A DNA stretch of 64,000 nt from Skermanella stibiiresistens SB22 (GCF_000576635.1 NZ_AVFL01000030.1:1-64000); one strand, 5' to 3'; shown: positions 29,597 through 37,710, counted from the first letter of the stretch. Made by a program: numbers and translations. The notes: generated by a model from the letters alone, not told the origin.

Positions 29597-30373
29597 TCAG
29601 CCGAGCAGGCCGGAGAGGGTGGTCTCGACCGCCTGGAGCCAGAACAGCATCGTCGCCGAGACCACGATCGTGAACAGGGCCAGGCCCAAGGCCACCTGCC
29701 CGCCCATGATCACGCTGAAGGCCTGGAGCTGCGGCATCATCTTCTGTAGCAGGCCGAGCGCCAGGTTGAACATGATGCCGACCGCCAGGAAGGGGGCCGC
29801 CATCTGGGCGCCGATCATGAAGCTCTGCCCGACCATCCTGGTCATCATGTCGGCGAGGTCGCCGACCGGCAGGGTGGCGCCGGGCGCGAAGACCTCGTAG
29901 CTGCCGATCACCGCCAGGATCAGCATGTGGTGCAGGTCCGTGACGAACAGCAGGATGATGCCGATATAGCCCATGTAGGCGCCAATCAGCGTCCCTTGCG
30001 ACGCCAGCGCGGGGTTGAACATGAAGGCGTTGGAAAGTCCGATCTGCATCGAGATGATCGTCCCGGCGATATCCAGCGCCGCCGTCAGCATGCGGGTCAG
30101 CGTGCCCAGGAAGACCCCGACGAAGCTCTCCATCACCAGCAGCACCGCCAGCCCCAAGGCTCCCGCCGGCACCGGCGGCAGGGTCGGCATCAGGATCGGC
30201 AGGACCACGAGGGTGATGGCGAGCGCCATCATCAGACGGATGCGGGTCGAGACATAGCTGTCGCCGAATCCCGGCAGCAGCATGAAGGCGGTGCCGACCC
30301 GCGAGAAGATCACCATGAAGGCGTAGATCTGGCCGTTGAGCGCGTCGTTCAGGCTCAGCAATTCCATCGGCAT
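29597..30373 (-). CDS. fliR: Flagellar export gate protein FliR
   Basis: Membrane component of the FliPQR export gate. 258 residues with about six hydrophobic segments. It begins FAFMVIFSRVGTAFMLLPGFGD after a short leader and contains the conserved internal motif QIGLSNAFMFNPALASQG. Four bases separate it from fliQ. Confidence 0.94.
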   Translation of the reverse strand: MPMELLSLNDALNGQIYAFMVIFSRVGTAFMLLPGFGDSYVSTRIRLMMALAITLVVLPILMPTLPPVPAGALGLAVLLVMESFVGVFLGTLTRMLTAALDIAGTIISMQIGLSNAFMFNPALASQGTLIGAYMGYIGIILLFVTDLHHMLILAVIGSYEVFAPGATLPVGDLADMMTRMVGQSFMIGAQMAAPFLAVGIMFNLALGLLQKMMPQLQAFSVIMGGQVALGLALFTIVVSATMLFWLQAVETTLSGLLG

Positions 30374-30377
30374 GGGA

Positions 30378-30650
30378 TCACGAGGCTCCCATGCCGATGA
30401 TCCTGTCCGCCAATTCCTGGGTGAAGGTGACCAGCGTCGCCAGCATGAACGGCATCAGCAGCAGCAGGACGCCGAACACGATGACCACCTTGGGCACGAA
30501 GGTCAGCGTCATCTCCTGGATCTGGGTCAGCGCCTGGAACAGGGAGATGACCAGCCCGACGACCATCGAGATGATCATGATCGGACCGCCGATCTTCAGT
30601 GTCACGATGATCGACTCGCGGACGACCTCCATCACGTCGGTCGCGTTCAT
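30378..30650 (-). CDS. fliQ: Flagellar export gate protein FliQ
   Basis: A 90-residue protein of two membrane helices (IIVTLKIGGPIMIISMVVGLVIS and FVPKVVIVFGVLLLLMPFML) joined by the typical SLFQALTQIQEMTL loop. It is part of the FliPQR pore. Short, normal length. Confidence 0.94.
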   Translation of the reverse strand: MNATDVMEVVRESIIVTLKIGGPIMIISMVVGLVISLFQALTQIQEMTLTFVPKVVIVFGVLLLLMPFMLATLVTFTQELADRIIGMGAS

Positions 30651-30713
30651 GGCCTCAAGACTCCCCGGCTCCCCATCCGATCCCGCAAGATCCGTCCGAC
30701 CCCATCGGGCCGC

Positions 30714-31019
30714 TCAGATCGGCATGCGCAGGATTTCCTGATACGCCTGCACCACCTTGTCGCGGACGCTGGTCGCCGTCTGGAGCGTCAGCTCGGCGTT
30801 GGTCACGGCCGTGATCACCTCGGTTAGGTCGGCCTTGCCGACGACGGCGGCGGCGCTGATCTGCTCGCTCTTGTGCAGCTGGCCGATGCCCTGGACCGTG
30901 GCGTCCTTGACCAGCGACGCGAAGGACGGCCCTGCGTCGGCCGGCGCCACGCCCGGCGAGCTGCCGGTCGCGGCCATCTTGGCATAGGCGCTGAGCGCGT
31001 TGGCGACGGAGGCGACCAT
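30714..31019 (-). CDS. fliE: Flagellar hook-basal body protein FliE
   Basis: Joins the MS ring and the rod. 101 residues. The C-terminal half has the FliE pattern (ADLTEVITAVTNAELTLQTATSVRDKVVQAYQEILRMPI). It is in the order flgB-flgC-fliE-fliQ-fliR-flhB, a common alphaproteobacterial arrangement. Confidence 0.93.
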   Translation of the reverse strand: MVASVANALSAYAKMAATGSSPGVAPADAGPSFASLVKDATVQGIGQLHKSEQISAAAVVGKADLTEVITAVTNAELTLQTATSVRDKVVQAYQEILRMPI

Positions 31020-31068
31020 GGTTCAGGCTCCCGTGGAGGGCGTGGGGGTTGGCGGTTTGCCCGGCGGT

Positions 31069-31479
31069 TCAGCCGCGCAGGATCTCGATGGTGCGCATCA
31101 GAAGCGTCTTGGACGCCTCGATCACGCTCAGGTTGGCCTCGTAGCTCCGCTGCGCCTCGCGCATGTCGTTGCTCTCGACCAGGGTGTTGACGTTCGGGTA
31201 CAGGACATAGCCCTCGGCGTTTGCGCTGGGATGGGTCGGATCGTAGCGCCGCTGGAAGTCGCTCTTGTCCTTGTCGATCTTGCGGACGCGCACGGTCTCG
31301 ACGCCCATCTGGCGGTCCAGCGCGTTCTCGAAGCTGATGACCTTGCGCCGGTACGGCAGGTCGTTCGGTGTCTCGGCCGTCGAATCGGAGTTCGCCATGT
31401 TCTCGGCGATCACCTTGATGCGGGCGCCTTGCACCTTCATGCCCGCGGCGGCGACGTTCAGGCTGTCGCGCAGATCCAT
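31069..31479 (-). CDS. flgC: Flagellar proximal rod protein FlgC
   Basis: Proximal rod subunit, 136 residues. The N-terminal rod motif is LRDSLNVAAAGMKVQGARIKVIAENMANSDS, and the C-terminal rod signature is YPNVNTLVESNDMREAQRSYEANLSVIEASK. It lies between flgB and fliE. Confidence 0.95.
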   Translation of the reverse strand: MDLRDSLNVAAAGMKVQGARIKVIAENMANSDSTAETPNDLPYRRKVISFENALDRQMGVETVRVRKIDKDKSDFQRRYDPTHPSANAEGYVLYPNVNTLVESNDMREAQRSYEANLSVIEASKTLLMRTIEILRG

Positions 31480-31524
31480 CTCGTTTCCTCCAAGGGTCGG
31501 GAGTCAGGTTCCCAAGGGTCGGGT

Positions 31525-31935
31525 CTAACTGGCGCCGCGGCCGATCACGGTGCGGACCAGGCCGACCTGCTTGCGATAGAGGTTGGTGACCAGCTGATAG
31601 GTCATGCCGGTGTCGGCGATCTTGGTCATCTGCTCCTCCATCACCACCGCGTTGCCGTCGGGCGCCACCTCGTAGTTGCTCTTCGGCTTGTCCTGGCGCA
31701 CATCGTTGCCGCGCGCCGAACCGGGTCCCGCCATATGGCCGACCGCCGTCAGGCGCGGCGCCAGCCTCTGGCTTTGCCCCAGCGCCCGATCGAAGGTGAA
31801 GGCGGTCAGATCGTTGGGACGGTATTTCGGCGTGTCGGCGTTGGCGATGTTCTGGGCGAGCACCTGCTGACGCTCGGTCAGCCAGTCCAGCTTGCCCTTC
31901 ATGAGCTTGAACAGACCCGTATTGCCCAGATCCAT
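31525..31935 (-). CDS. flgB: Flagellar proximal rod protein FlgB
   Basis: Proximal rod subunit, 136 residues. The sequence LDWLTERQQVLAQNIANADTPKYR is the rod N-terminal motif, and TKIADTGMTYQLVTNLYRKQVGLVRTVIGR is the C-terminal part. First gene of the flgB-to-cckA operon. CtrA-type and sigma-54-type elements lie just upstream. Confidence 0.94.
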   Translation of the reverse strand: MDLGNTGLFKLMKGKLDWLTERQQVLAQNIANADTPKYRPNDLTAFTFDRALGQSQRLAPRLTAVGHMAGPGSARGNDVRQDKPKSNYEVAPDGNAVVMEEQMTKIADTGMTYQLVTNLYRKQVGLVRTVIGRGAS

Positions 31936-31984
31936 GGTGCCTTCACCCTTCGCAACGCAAGGTTCCAGAATTACCCGGATCGCG

Positions 31985-32000
31985 TTAATTTGCCGTTAAC
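31985..32000 (+). promoter_or_regulatory. CtrA binding box upstream of flgB
   Basis: TTAA-TTTGCCG-TTAAC is an exact match to the CtrA consensus TTAA-N7-TTAAC. It is 50-65 bp upstream of the flgB start, in the 296-bp gap between the divergent flagellar operons. Phosphorylated CtrA, fed by CckA, controls early flagellar operons in this class of bacteria. Confidence 0.65.
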
Positions 32001-32033
32001 GTGTCCCCTCCGGGACCGATCCCCCAATCACCA

Positions 32034-32049
32034 AGCAAGTTCCAAGCCA
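32034..32049 (-). promoter_or_regulatory. Candidate sigma-54 promoter for the flgB operon
   Basis: On the minus strand TGGCTT-GGAAC-TTGCT fits the -24/-12 pattern TGGCAC-N5-TTGC(A/T) with two mismatches, and the GG and GC dinucleotides have correct spacing. It is about 100 bp before flgB. Confidence 0.4.
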
Positions 32050-32231
32050 CCCCAGGGCGTGAGGTGAAACCCCCCGTCCCGCATGACGAACCGTCCACTC
32101 CACCAGTGCCGCGGCAGTTCTTGCCGGGTCGAGATTGCCGGCCTCTCCTTCAGATTTGGTTAAGCATGACCGGATAGGGTGGCGATCGTTCCGCGTCAGC
32201 GGACGCCCGTTTCAATCCGGTCGAGACCTTC

Positions 32232-32564
32232 GTGGCCTATCCAGACAGCTCAGACATGGGATACCCCCGTGGCCGGCCGGCCAAGCCGCGCCGCCCGATC
32301 GCCGTGGCGCTCCAATACGAGCTGGATGGCCCGACGCTGCCACGCGTCGTCGCGAGCGGCCAGGGCCATGTCGCGGAGCAGATCCTGGAAATGGCCTTCG
32401 CCAATGGCGTCAAGGTCCGCGAGGACGCCGATCTGGCCGAACTGCTGTCGGTGGTCCAATTGGACAGCGAGATCCCGGCCGACGCGCTGGTCGCGGTCGC
32501 CGAGATCCTAGCCTACATCTATCGCGCCAACGGCAAGCTGCCGCCGCGCGGAGGCCAGCCATGA
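32232..32564 (+). CDS. FlhB cytoplasmic-domain-like protein
   Basis: A 110-residue protein resembling the C-terminal cytoplasmic domain of FlhB without the membrane part: RPIAVALQYELDGPTLPRVVASGQGHVAEQILEMAFANGVKVREDADLAELLSVV, then IPADALVAVAEILAYIYRAN. It lacks the NPTH cleavage motif. Such stand-alone proteins occur in several phyla and can partly substitute for the FlhB C-terminus. GTG 32232 or ATG 32256 may be the start; neither has a strong ribosome-binding site. It overlaps the next gene by 4 bp. Confidence 0.8.
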   Translation: MAYPDSSDMGYPRGRPAKPRRPIAVALQYELDGPTLPRVVASGQGHVAEQILEMAFANGVKVREDADLAELLSVVQLDSEIPADALVAVAEILAYIYRANGKLPPRGGQP

Positions 32565-32929
32565 CAGACGCGCCGGCCACCCGCCACCTCGACGGGGTCG
32601 AGCGGGACCTGGAGCTGATCGCCCTGGCGGTGGCCGACACGCGCGTGGCCTTGAGCGGCGGCGGCGTGATCGACTTGGCCGGACTGGACGACAGGATCGC
32701 CGCCATCTGCGCCACACTGGAAGGCCAGCCACCGGAAGCCTCGCGGGCCTTGCTGCCCCGACTGCTGGCCCTGGTCCAGGATCTCAACGAGTTGTCGGCC
32801 GCGTGCGAACGCGCCAGGGCGGACACCTCCCTCGAATTGGAGCGGGTTTCGACCCGCAACAGGGCGTCGCAGGCCTATGGCCGCCAGCCGATTCCCTTCC
32901 CGCCCCCGCCCGAACCATCGGGCGAGTGA
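32561..32929 (+). CDS. Small helical protein in a flagellar operon, unknown function
   Basis: A 122-residue protein, largely alpha-helical with Leu/Ala-rich amphipathic stretches (GVERDLELIALAVADTRVAL; RALLPRLLALVQDLNELSAACERARADTSLELE) and a proline-rich tail (PFPPPPEPSGE). It could be an export chaperone of the FliT/FlgN sort, judged only from size, helicity and position. The start ATG overlaps the stop of the FlhB-like gene (ATGA), so translation is coupled. Confidence 0.65.
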   Translation: MTDAPATRHLDGVERDLELIALAVADTRVALSGGGVIDLAGLDDRIAAICATLEGQPPEASRALLPRLLALVQDLNELSAACERARADTSLELERVSTRNRASQAYGRQPIPFPPPPEPSGE

Positions 32930-32992
32930 TCGGCGCCCAATCTCCGACCGCTCCCCAACCGCTCCCGGAACAAGCCTGGAACCCCGCCCGCC

Positions 32993-33289
32993 ATGGAGAT
33001 GGAAACTTATCTGCGCTTCGTCCTGGCCCTGGTCTTCGTACTGGGTCTGATCGTCGTCGCCGCGTGGCTGATGCGCCGGTTCGGCTATGCCGGGGCGGTG
33101 GCGGCCCGGCCTGGACGGGTCCGGCGGCTGGGCGTCGTCGAGGTTGCCCAAATCGACGCCCGCCGGCGGCTTGTCCTGGTCCGCCGCGACGATGTCGAAC
33201 ATCTGGTGCTGCTGGGAATGAACAACGACCTCGTGCTGGAGGCCGGCATCAGGGCGCCGGCGGACGCGGTGCCGGGAGCGGCGCCATGA
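32993..33289 (+). CDS. fliO: Flagellar biosynthesis protein FliO
   Basis: A 98-residue membrane protein helping FliP complex assembly. There is one N-terminal helix (YLRFVLALVFVLGLIVVAAWLM) and a small cytoplasmic domain with RLGVVEVAQIDARRRLVLVRRDDVEHLVLLG, the FliO/MopB pattern. Its stop overlaps the fliP start by 4 bp. Confidence 0.88.
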   Translation: MEMETYLRFVLALVFVLGLIVVAAWLMRRFGYAGAVAARPGRVRRLGVVEVAQIDARRRLVLVRRDDVEHLVLLGMNNDLVLEAGIRAPADAVPGAAP

Positions 33290-34065
33290 AGCCGGCCGTC
33301 TGGCCCCCGATCTGGCCCCCGATTTGGCGTGGATGGGTCCTGCTGGCCCTGGTGACCGCCCTGTGGACGGCGGCTCCCCCCGCCTTGGCGCAAAGCTTCA
33401 GCCTGGACCTCAACCGCGCGGGGGGGTCCAGCACCTCCCAGATCATCCAGCTTTTCGCGCTGATGACGGTGCTGTCGCTGGCCCCGAGCATCCTGGTGAT
33501 GGTGACGGCGTTCGTCCGGATCGTCGTGGTGCTGTCGTTCCTGCGCACCGCCATGGGCATCCAGCAGACGCCGCCGAACTCGGTGATGGTCAGCCTGGCG
33601 CTGTTCCTGACCGCCTTCATCATGGCCCCGACCATGCGGGAAGCCTACGACAACGGCATCGCCCCCCTGATCGCCAGCGACATCGACGAGATGGAGGCGT
33701 TCGACCAGACCATGAAGCCGTTCCACGTCTTCATGATGAAGCATGTCCGCGAGGCCGACCTGATCCTGTTCGCCGACATCGCCAAGACAGGCGAGATCAG
33801 GAACCCGGAGGACACGCCGCTCCAGGTGCTGATCCCGGCCTTCATGATCTCCGAGCTGCGCCGCGGCTTCGAGATCGGCTTCCTGCTGTTCCTGCCGTTC
33901 CTGATCATCGACATGGTCGTGGCGTCGATCCTGATGTCGATGGGCATGATGATGCTGCCGCCGGCCGCCGTCGCCATGCCGTTCAAGATCATCTTCTTCG
34001 TGCTGGTCGATGGCTGGCACCTGATCTCGGGAACGCTGGTCCAGAGTTTCGGCACCATATCCTGA
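33286..34065 (+). CDS. fliP: Flagellar export gate protein FliP
   Basis: A 259-residue export-gate subunit with a cleavable signal peptide (residues 1-30, ending PPALAQS). Conserved FliP segments follow: MTVLSLAPSILVMVTAFVRIVVV, FLRTAMGIQQTPPN, MKPFHVFMMKH, LIPAFMISELRRGFEIGF and VDGWHLISGTLVQSF. The start ATG lies in the 4-bp overlap with fliO. Confidence 0.95.
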   Translation: MKPAVWPPIWPPIWRGWVLLALVTALWTAAPPALAQSFSLDLNRAGGSSTSQIIQLFALMTVLSLAPSILVMVTAFVRIVVVLSFLRTAMGIQQTPPNSVMVSLALFLTAFIMAPTMREAYDNGIAPLIASDIDEMEAFDQTMKPFHVFMMKHVREADLILFADIAKTGEIRNPEDTPLQVLIPAFMISELRRGFEIGFLLFLPFLIIDMVVASILMSMGMMMLPPAAVAMPFKIIFFVLVDGWHLISGTLVQSFGTIS

Positions 34066-34115
34066 CGCGCCGCCGGCCCGGGATCATCGGCGGGATCATC
34101 GCTGGCCCACGCGTG

Positions 34116-34147
34116 AAAAAGGACGGGACGCCAGCGGCGTCCCGTCC
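34116..34147 (-). terminator. Terminator of the two-gene DUF2382 operon
   Basis: A perfect 12-bp stem (GGACGGGACGCC / GGCGTCCCGTCC), 3-nt loop, then five T residues when read on the minus strand. It can also fold as a hairpin after fliP on the plus strand. Confidence 0.85.
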
Positions 34148-34165
34148 ATCATCGGATCCGCCCGA

Positions 34166-35056
34166 TCAGATCTTGGGCGCGCGCGGGGTGACGGGGGTCG
34201 TCACCGCCGTATCCACGGCCGCGACCTTCTCGCCGGGAATGCGCTCGATCTCGACCTCGTCGCGGCGGACGGTGTCCTTGACCGTCTCCACGCGGTCGGC
34301 GACCTCCTTCCGCAGGACGACCTCCTCGGTGACGCGCGCGGTCTTGGCGACCACGACCTCCTCGTCGGTCTCGGTCATCTCGAAAGTCTTCTCGGTGAAG
34401 TCGGTGGCGGAGACCGGAACGTCGCCGGTCACGGCGCGGCGCTCGACCGTGACGGTCTCATCCCGCAGCGCGACGCTCTCCTCGACCGGAGTCTCGACCA
34501 CGAAACGGCGGACCCGGGTGGTGCCGCGGTTGACCGCCCGCTTGCCGACCGCCAGCTGTTCCTCGGCCAGTTGGATGGCATCGCCGTCCGTCGCGGCCGT
34601 GCCAGTGCCGGCCAGGCTGCCACCGGTCGTGGTGCCGCTCGTGGTGCCGGTCGACGCCAGGGCGGTGGGAGCGGCGGTCCTGGTCTCCGAGACGCCATAG
34701 GCCGACGCGCGCTCGTCGATGTCGACGGGGCCATGTCGCTCCAGGATCTCGGTCACTTCATCGGCGCGTGGCCCGGAGGCGCGGACCGTCACCAGCGACG
34801 ATCCACTGCTCAGGCTGCGCTCGTAGACGCTATCGTCATCGGAACCACCGCCGAACAGGCTGGCCCAAAAGCCCTCCTCGCGCGGCGCGGCCTCGCTGGT
34901 GGAATCCTGGGACACGCCATCATGGCGGCTGATGGCGTCGGCCGGAATATTGGCGGCCTTCAGGTCGCGGACGGCGGCATCGGCGTCGGCGGCGGTGTCA
35001 TAGACCGCGACGATGGTGTCATCGGTGGCGGCGCCACGGTTGTTGTTCTCGATCAT
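34166..35056 (-). CDS. Stress protein with GsmA/YflT-like and DUF2382 domains
   Basis: A 296-residue protein. Residues 12-110 resemble general stress protein 17M (TIVAVYDTAADADAAVRDLKAANIPADAIS ... SLVTVRASGPRADEVTEILERHGPVDI). A Thr/Gly-rich linker (120-165) leads to a DUF2382/YsnF domain with paired beta strands rich in Val/Glu (VRRFVVETPVEESVALRDE, EVVVAKTARVTEEVVLRKE). DUF2382 proteins are tied to desiccation and oxidative stress in several bacteria; biochemical function is not known. It starts 22 bp after the stop of another DUF2382 gene. Confidence 0.85.
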   Translation of the reverse strand: MIENNNRGAATDDTIVAVYDTAADADAAVRDLKAANIPADAISRHDGVSQDSTSEAAPREEGFWASLFGGGSDDDSVYERSLSSGSSLVTVRASGPRADEVTEILERHGPVDIDERASAYGVSETRTAAPTALASTGTTSGTTTGGSLAGTGTAATDGDAIQLAEEQLAVGKRAVNRGTTRVRRFVVETPVEESVALRDETVTVERRAVTGDVPVSATDFTEKTFEMTETDEEVVVAKTARVTEEVVLRKEVADRVETVKDTVRRDEVEIERIPGEKVAAVDTAVTTPVTPRAPKI

Positions 35057-35078
35057 TTAGCTAGCTCCTGGAAATGGT

Positions 35079-35477
35079 TCAGGCGGAGTGGTCCGCCTTG
35101 GTCCGGGTGATCACGGCTTCCTGGTCACGCACCAGCACGGTTTCCCGGTGATGCCCGGTGACCTGGACGCGCCGCATGTGGATCTCTTCCTTGAGGACGA
35201 GCCGGCGCTCGACCACGACGACCTCCTCCACGACCGGGATGATCGTGACGTCGCCCTCTTCGCGGACGGGCGGCACGGCGTCGACCACGCGGCCGATCGC
35301 GACCCGCTCCACCTCGACCCGGTGGTGGGTGACTTGCTCGTCGATCAGCCGTTCCCGCTCATGGGTGACCGTGTCGACGCGCACGGTGTCGCCGGCGACG
35401 ACATGGCGCGTGACGGACAGTTCCTCGGTATGAAGGGGAACGACCAGCTCGCAGGCATCTGCTTCGACGGATGACAT
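35079..35477 (-). CDS. Stand-alone DUF2382 protein
   Basis: A 132-residue single-domain version of DUF2382. Alternating hydrophobic/charged strands run throughout (ELVVPLHTEELSVTRHVVAG, VVVVERRLVLKEEIHMRRVQVTG). ATG 35477 is preceded by AAAAGGCGA as ribosome-binding site. It is first in a two-gene unit with the downstream DUF2382 gene. Confidence 0.82.
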   Translation of the reverse strand: MSSVEADACELVVPLHTEELSVTRHVVAGDTVRVDTVTHERERLIDEQVTHHRVEVERVAIGRVVDAVPPVREEGDVTIIPVVEEVVVVERRLVLKEEIHMRRVQVTGHHRETVLVRDQEAVITRTKADHSA

Positions 35478-35668
35478 GCGATCGCCTTTTGGAAAATCGA
35501 CGTTCTTCGCCCCGTGGCGAATGGTCAGGGATTGAAACAAAGGCGGCGGACGGAAGTTGTGCGCCACGGCGAAGCCGTTTGCGGTGACCCACTATGCGTA
35601 ACCGGCTGGGCGAAAAGACCGCTCCGGGCGGAACTTCCGGGAATGATGGGACGGGCGGCTTCTACGCC

Positions 35669-36577
35669 CTAGGGTTTTTCCCCGGCGGAGGGAGACAGGG
35701 TGGTCTCCAATTCATGGACGCAGTCGGCGATGTGGTTCAGGACGGTGCGGACGCGCGGCGTGTGGCGGTTGTCGCGATGCACGACCAGACGGATCGCCGT
35801 GCCCGGCGGTGGCGCCGGCGGGGTCAGACGGATCAGCTTGTCCTCGCGGTCGGCGCGGAACCGGGCGAGACAAGCCAAGCCACCGCCGTGGGTGGTGGCG
35901 AAGACGGCTGATTCATGGCTGTTGGTCCGCATCGCGACACGGGCCCGGCTGGCGAGGTTGGACAGCCAGTCGGTCTGCGCCGCGTCCTGGATATCCTCGA
36001 CCTGCACGATCAGGTGATGACCTGGGCAGCCGGTCGCGAAATCGAGGCCATCGTGACCTTCCAGATAGGGCGTGCTCGCGTAGAGCCCGAATTCCAGGCC
36101 GCCGATCTTGCGGACGACCAAGTCGTGCTGGTCCGACCGTCCCAGCCGGACGGAGATATCGGCCTCCCTCATGGAAAGGCTCAACTCACGCGCGGTCGAT
36201 ATCAGTTCGACCGTGATTTCCGGATGCCGCTCGCGCAACGCCGCCAAGCAGGGGCCGAGGATGTGGCTGGCTATCGTCTCGGCGCAGGAGACGCGGACGA
36301 GTCCGGCGAGCCGGGTGTCGCGGCCGGCGACGGTGCGCTCCAGGGCCAGCGCCTCGGCCTCCAGGCGCTCCGCCTGTTCGTGGACCTCCCGTCCGGCGTC
36401 GGTCGGCACATAGCCATCGGGGGTTCGATTGAGCAGCCGAACTCCCAGGCTCGCCTCCAGCGAGGCCAAGCGGCGCCCGACCGTCGACTGGGCGACGCGC
36501 AGATCCTTGGCCGCGGCCGACAGGCTGCCGTTTCGGGCCAGGGCCAGGAAGAACCTGAGATCGTCCCAATCGAGCAT
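35669..36577 (-). CDS. LysR-family transcriptional regulator
   Basis: A 302-residue regulator. The N-terminal winged helix (LRFFLALARNGSLSAAAKDLRVAQSTVGRRLASLE) is followed by a substrate-binding domain from about residue 90 (GLVRVSCAETIASHILGPCLAAL). ATG 36577 begins MLDWDDLRFFLAL, the usual LysR start. It resembles the branch that represses or activates single neighbouring genes; its effector is unknown. It is divergent from a DUF2382 gene across a 341-bp gap. Confidence 0.9.
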   Translation of the reverse strand: MLDWDDLRFFLALARNGSLSAAAKDLRVAQSTVGRRLASLEASLGVRLLNRTPDGYVPTDAGREVHEQAERLEAEALALERTVAGRDTRLAGLVRVSCAETIASHILGPCLAALRERHPEITVELISTARELSLSMREADISVRLGRSDQHDLVVRKIGGLEFGLYASTPYLEGHDGLDFATGCPGHHLIVQVEDIQDAAQTDWLSNLASRARVAMRTNSHESAVFATTHGGGLACLARFRADREDKLIRLTPPAPPPGTAIRLVVHRDNRHTPRVRTVLNHIADCVHELETTLSPSAGEKP

Positions 36578-36918
36578 CGACCAACCGCCAAGCGTTTTCG
36601 CATTCCCATTCGTCGTGTTTGAACACGTGACCGTCGCGTTCGGATCACTTAAACCAGACACTCGGCCGAGATTGCCGCAACGCACCCAAAGGGCGCCCAA
36701 TCTCTTTGTAAGTATACCATCAGTTCAGATCGTTTTGTCCCAGTTTTTAATGAGAAATCGAAGTAGTTACTGAGATACTTTATCCCAGACGAAAAATGAA
36801 TTTTTGAAGATCGATGAATCAATCGGAACTTGTTGCGCCGCAACATGTTGTTTTCCACAGACGAGATCGGCATGACGTCGACCGTTAAATTTTAAAATAC
36901 TTAATCAAAGGAATTCCC
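36578..36918. other. AT-richer divergent intergenic region
   Basis: 341 bp between the LysR gene and the third DUF2382 gene with markedly lower GC than surrounding coding DNA and no credible gene. It holds a candidate EcfG promoter (36825-36849) and a perfect 15-bp dyad within that promoter. Confidence 0.5.
36825..36849 (+). promoter_or_regulatory. Candidate EcfG (general stress) promoter
   Basis: GGAAC (36825-36829), 16-bp spacer, TGTT (36846-36849); the alphaproteobacterial EcfG consensus is GGAAC-N16/17-CGTT, so one base differs. It lies 70 bp before the ATG of the DUF2382 gene at 36919. The spacer contains the dyad TGTTGCG-C-CGCAACA (36831-36845), a possible operator. Confidence 0.4.
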
Positions 36919-37641
36919 ATGACCACGTCCATCATCGGTCTTTTCGAAACCCGTGAAATCGCCACCAAGGTCCAGGGGGCACTCACCAAGTCCGGCTTCA
37001 AGAAGGAAGCCATCGAAATCCTCAACGACGTCACGTCGGCCAAGATCTCCAAGCGTCTGGTCGAAGCCGGCTACGAGAAGGACAAGGCCGACGAATACGG
37101 CGCGGCGATGCGCGACGGCGGCGCCCTGATCGTGGCCGAGGCCGCCGACGACGCGGCCGACGACGCCCTGGCTACCATGCGCAAGTTCAACGCCCTATCG
37201 CCCGACGCCTTGCAGGAACTGGTTGGCGATAAGCCGTCCGATGAGGCCGAGGGCGCCACCGAGAGCGCCCAGGTGATCGAGGAGGAGCTGGAGGTCGGCA
37301 CGGCCAAGACTGTGGGCGGCAAGCGGCTGGCGGTGTCGGTCAGCGAGCACGAGGTGCAGGAGACCGTCATCCTCCACGACGAGACCGTCGAGGTCGAGCG
37401 CACCCCGGTCGATCGGGTCATGAAGGCCAGCGAGGCCGACAAGGCGTTCCAGGACCGCAGCATCGAGATGGTCGAGATCACCGAGAAGCCGGTCGTCACC
37501 AAGCAGGCCCACGTGATCGAGGAGGTCTCGCTCGCCAAGAAGTCGAAGGAGCGCGAGGTCACCGTCACCGGGACCGTGCGCCACCAGGACGTGACGGTCG
37601 AGGAGATGGACCGCCAGACCAAGACGGTCAAGAAGGCCTGA
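36919..37641 (+). CDS. DUF2382 stress protein with GsmA/YflT-like N-domain
   Basis: A 240-residue protein. Residues 1-85 read TTSIIGLFETREIATKVQGALTKSGF and continue in a GsmA/YflT-like pattern with an acidic helix. The C-terminal 120 residues are a DUF2382 domain (VSVSEHEVQETVILHDETVEVERTPVDRVM, KPVVTKQAHVIEEVSLAKKS). GGAATTCCC precedes the ATG. It is the third DUF2382 protein within 3.5 kb and the only one on this strand. Confidence 0.85.
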   Translation: MTTSIIGLFETREIATKVQGALTKSGFKKEAIEILNDVTSAKISKRLVEAGYEKDKADEYGAAMRDGGALIVAEAADDAADDALATMRKFNALSPDALQELVGDKPSDEAEGATESAQVIEEELEVGTAKTVGGKRLAVSVSEHEVQETVILHDETVEVERTPVDRVMKASEADKAFQDRSIEMVEITEKPVVTKQAHVIEEVSLAKKSKEREVTVTGTVRHQDVTVEEMDRQTKTVKKA

Positions 37642-37667
37642 CCCTCGGGTCCTCTTCCAAAGGTGTC

Positions 37668-37705
37668 GCTCGCGCCGTGGGTCCAGCCGGACCCACGGCG
37701 CGAGC
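37668..37705. terminator. Shared hairpin between DUF2382 gene and pyk
   Basis: A 17-bp perfect inverted repeat with a 4-nt loop (AGCC), between two convergent genes. There is no clear T tract on either side, so it is a stability/termination hairpin of uncertain strength. Confidence 0.65.
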
Positions 37706-37710
37706 CGCGT

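Noticed and set aside
32110-32160. Sigma-54 promoter for the plus-strand FlhB-like operon
   Set aside because: GG and GC dinucleotides are present but their spacing is 8-9 bp instead of 10.
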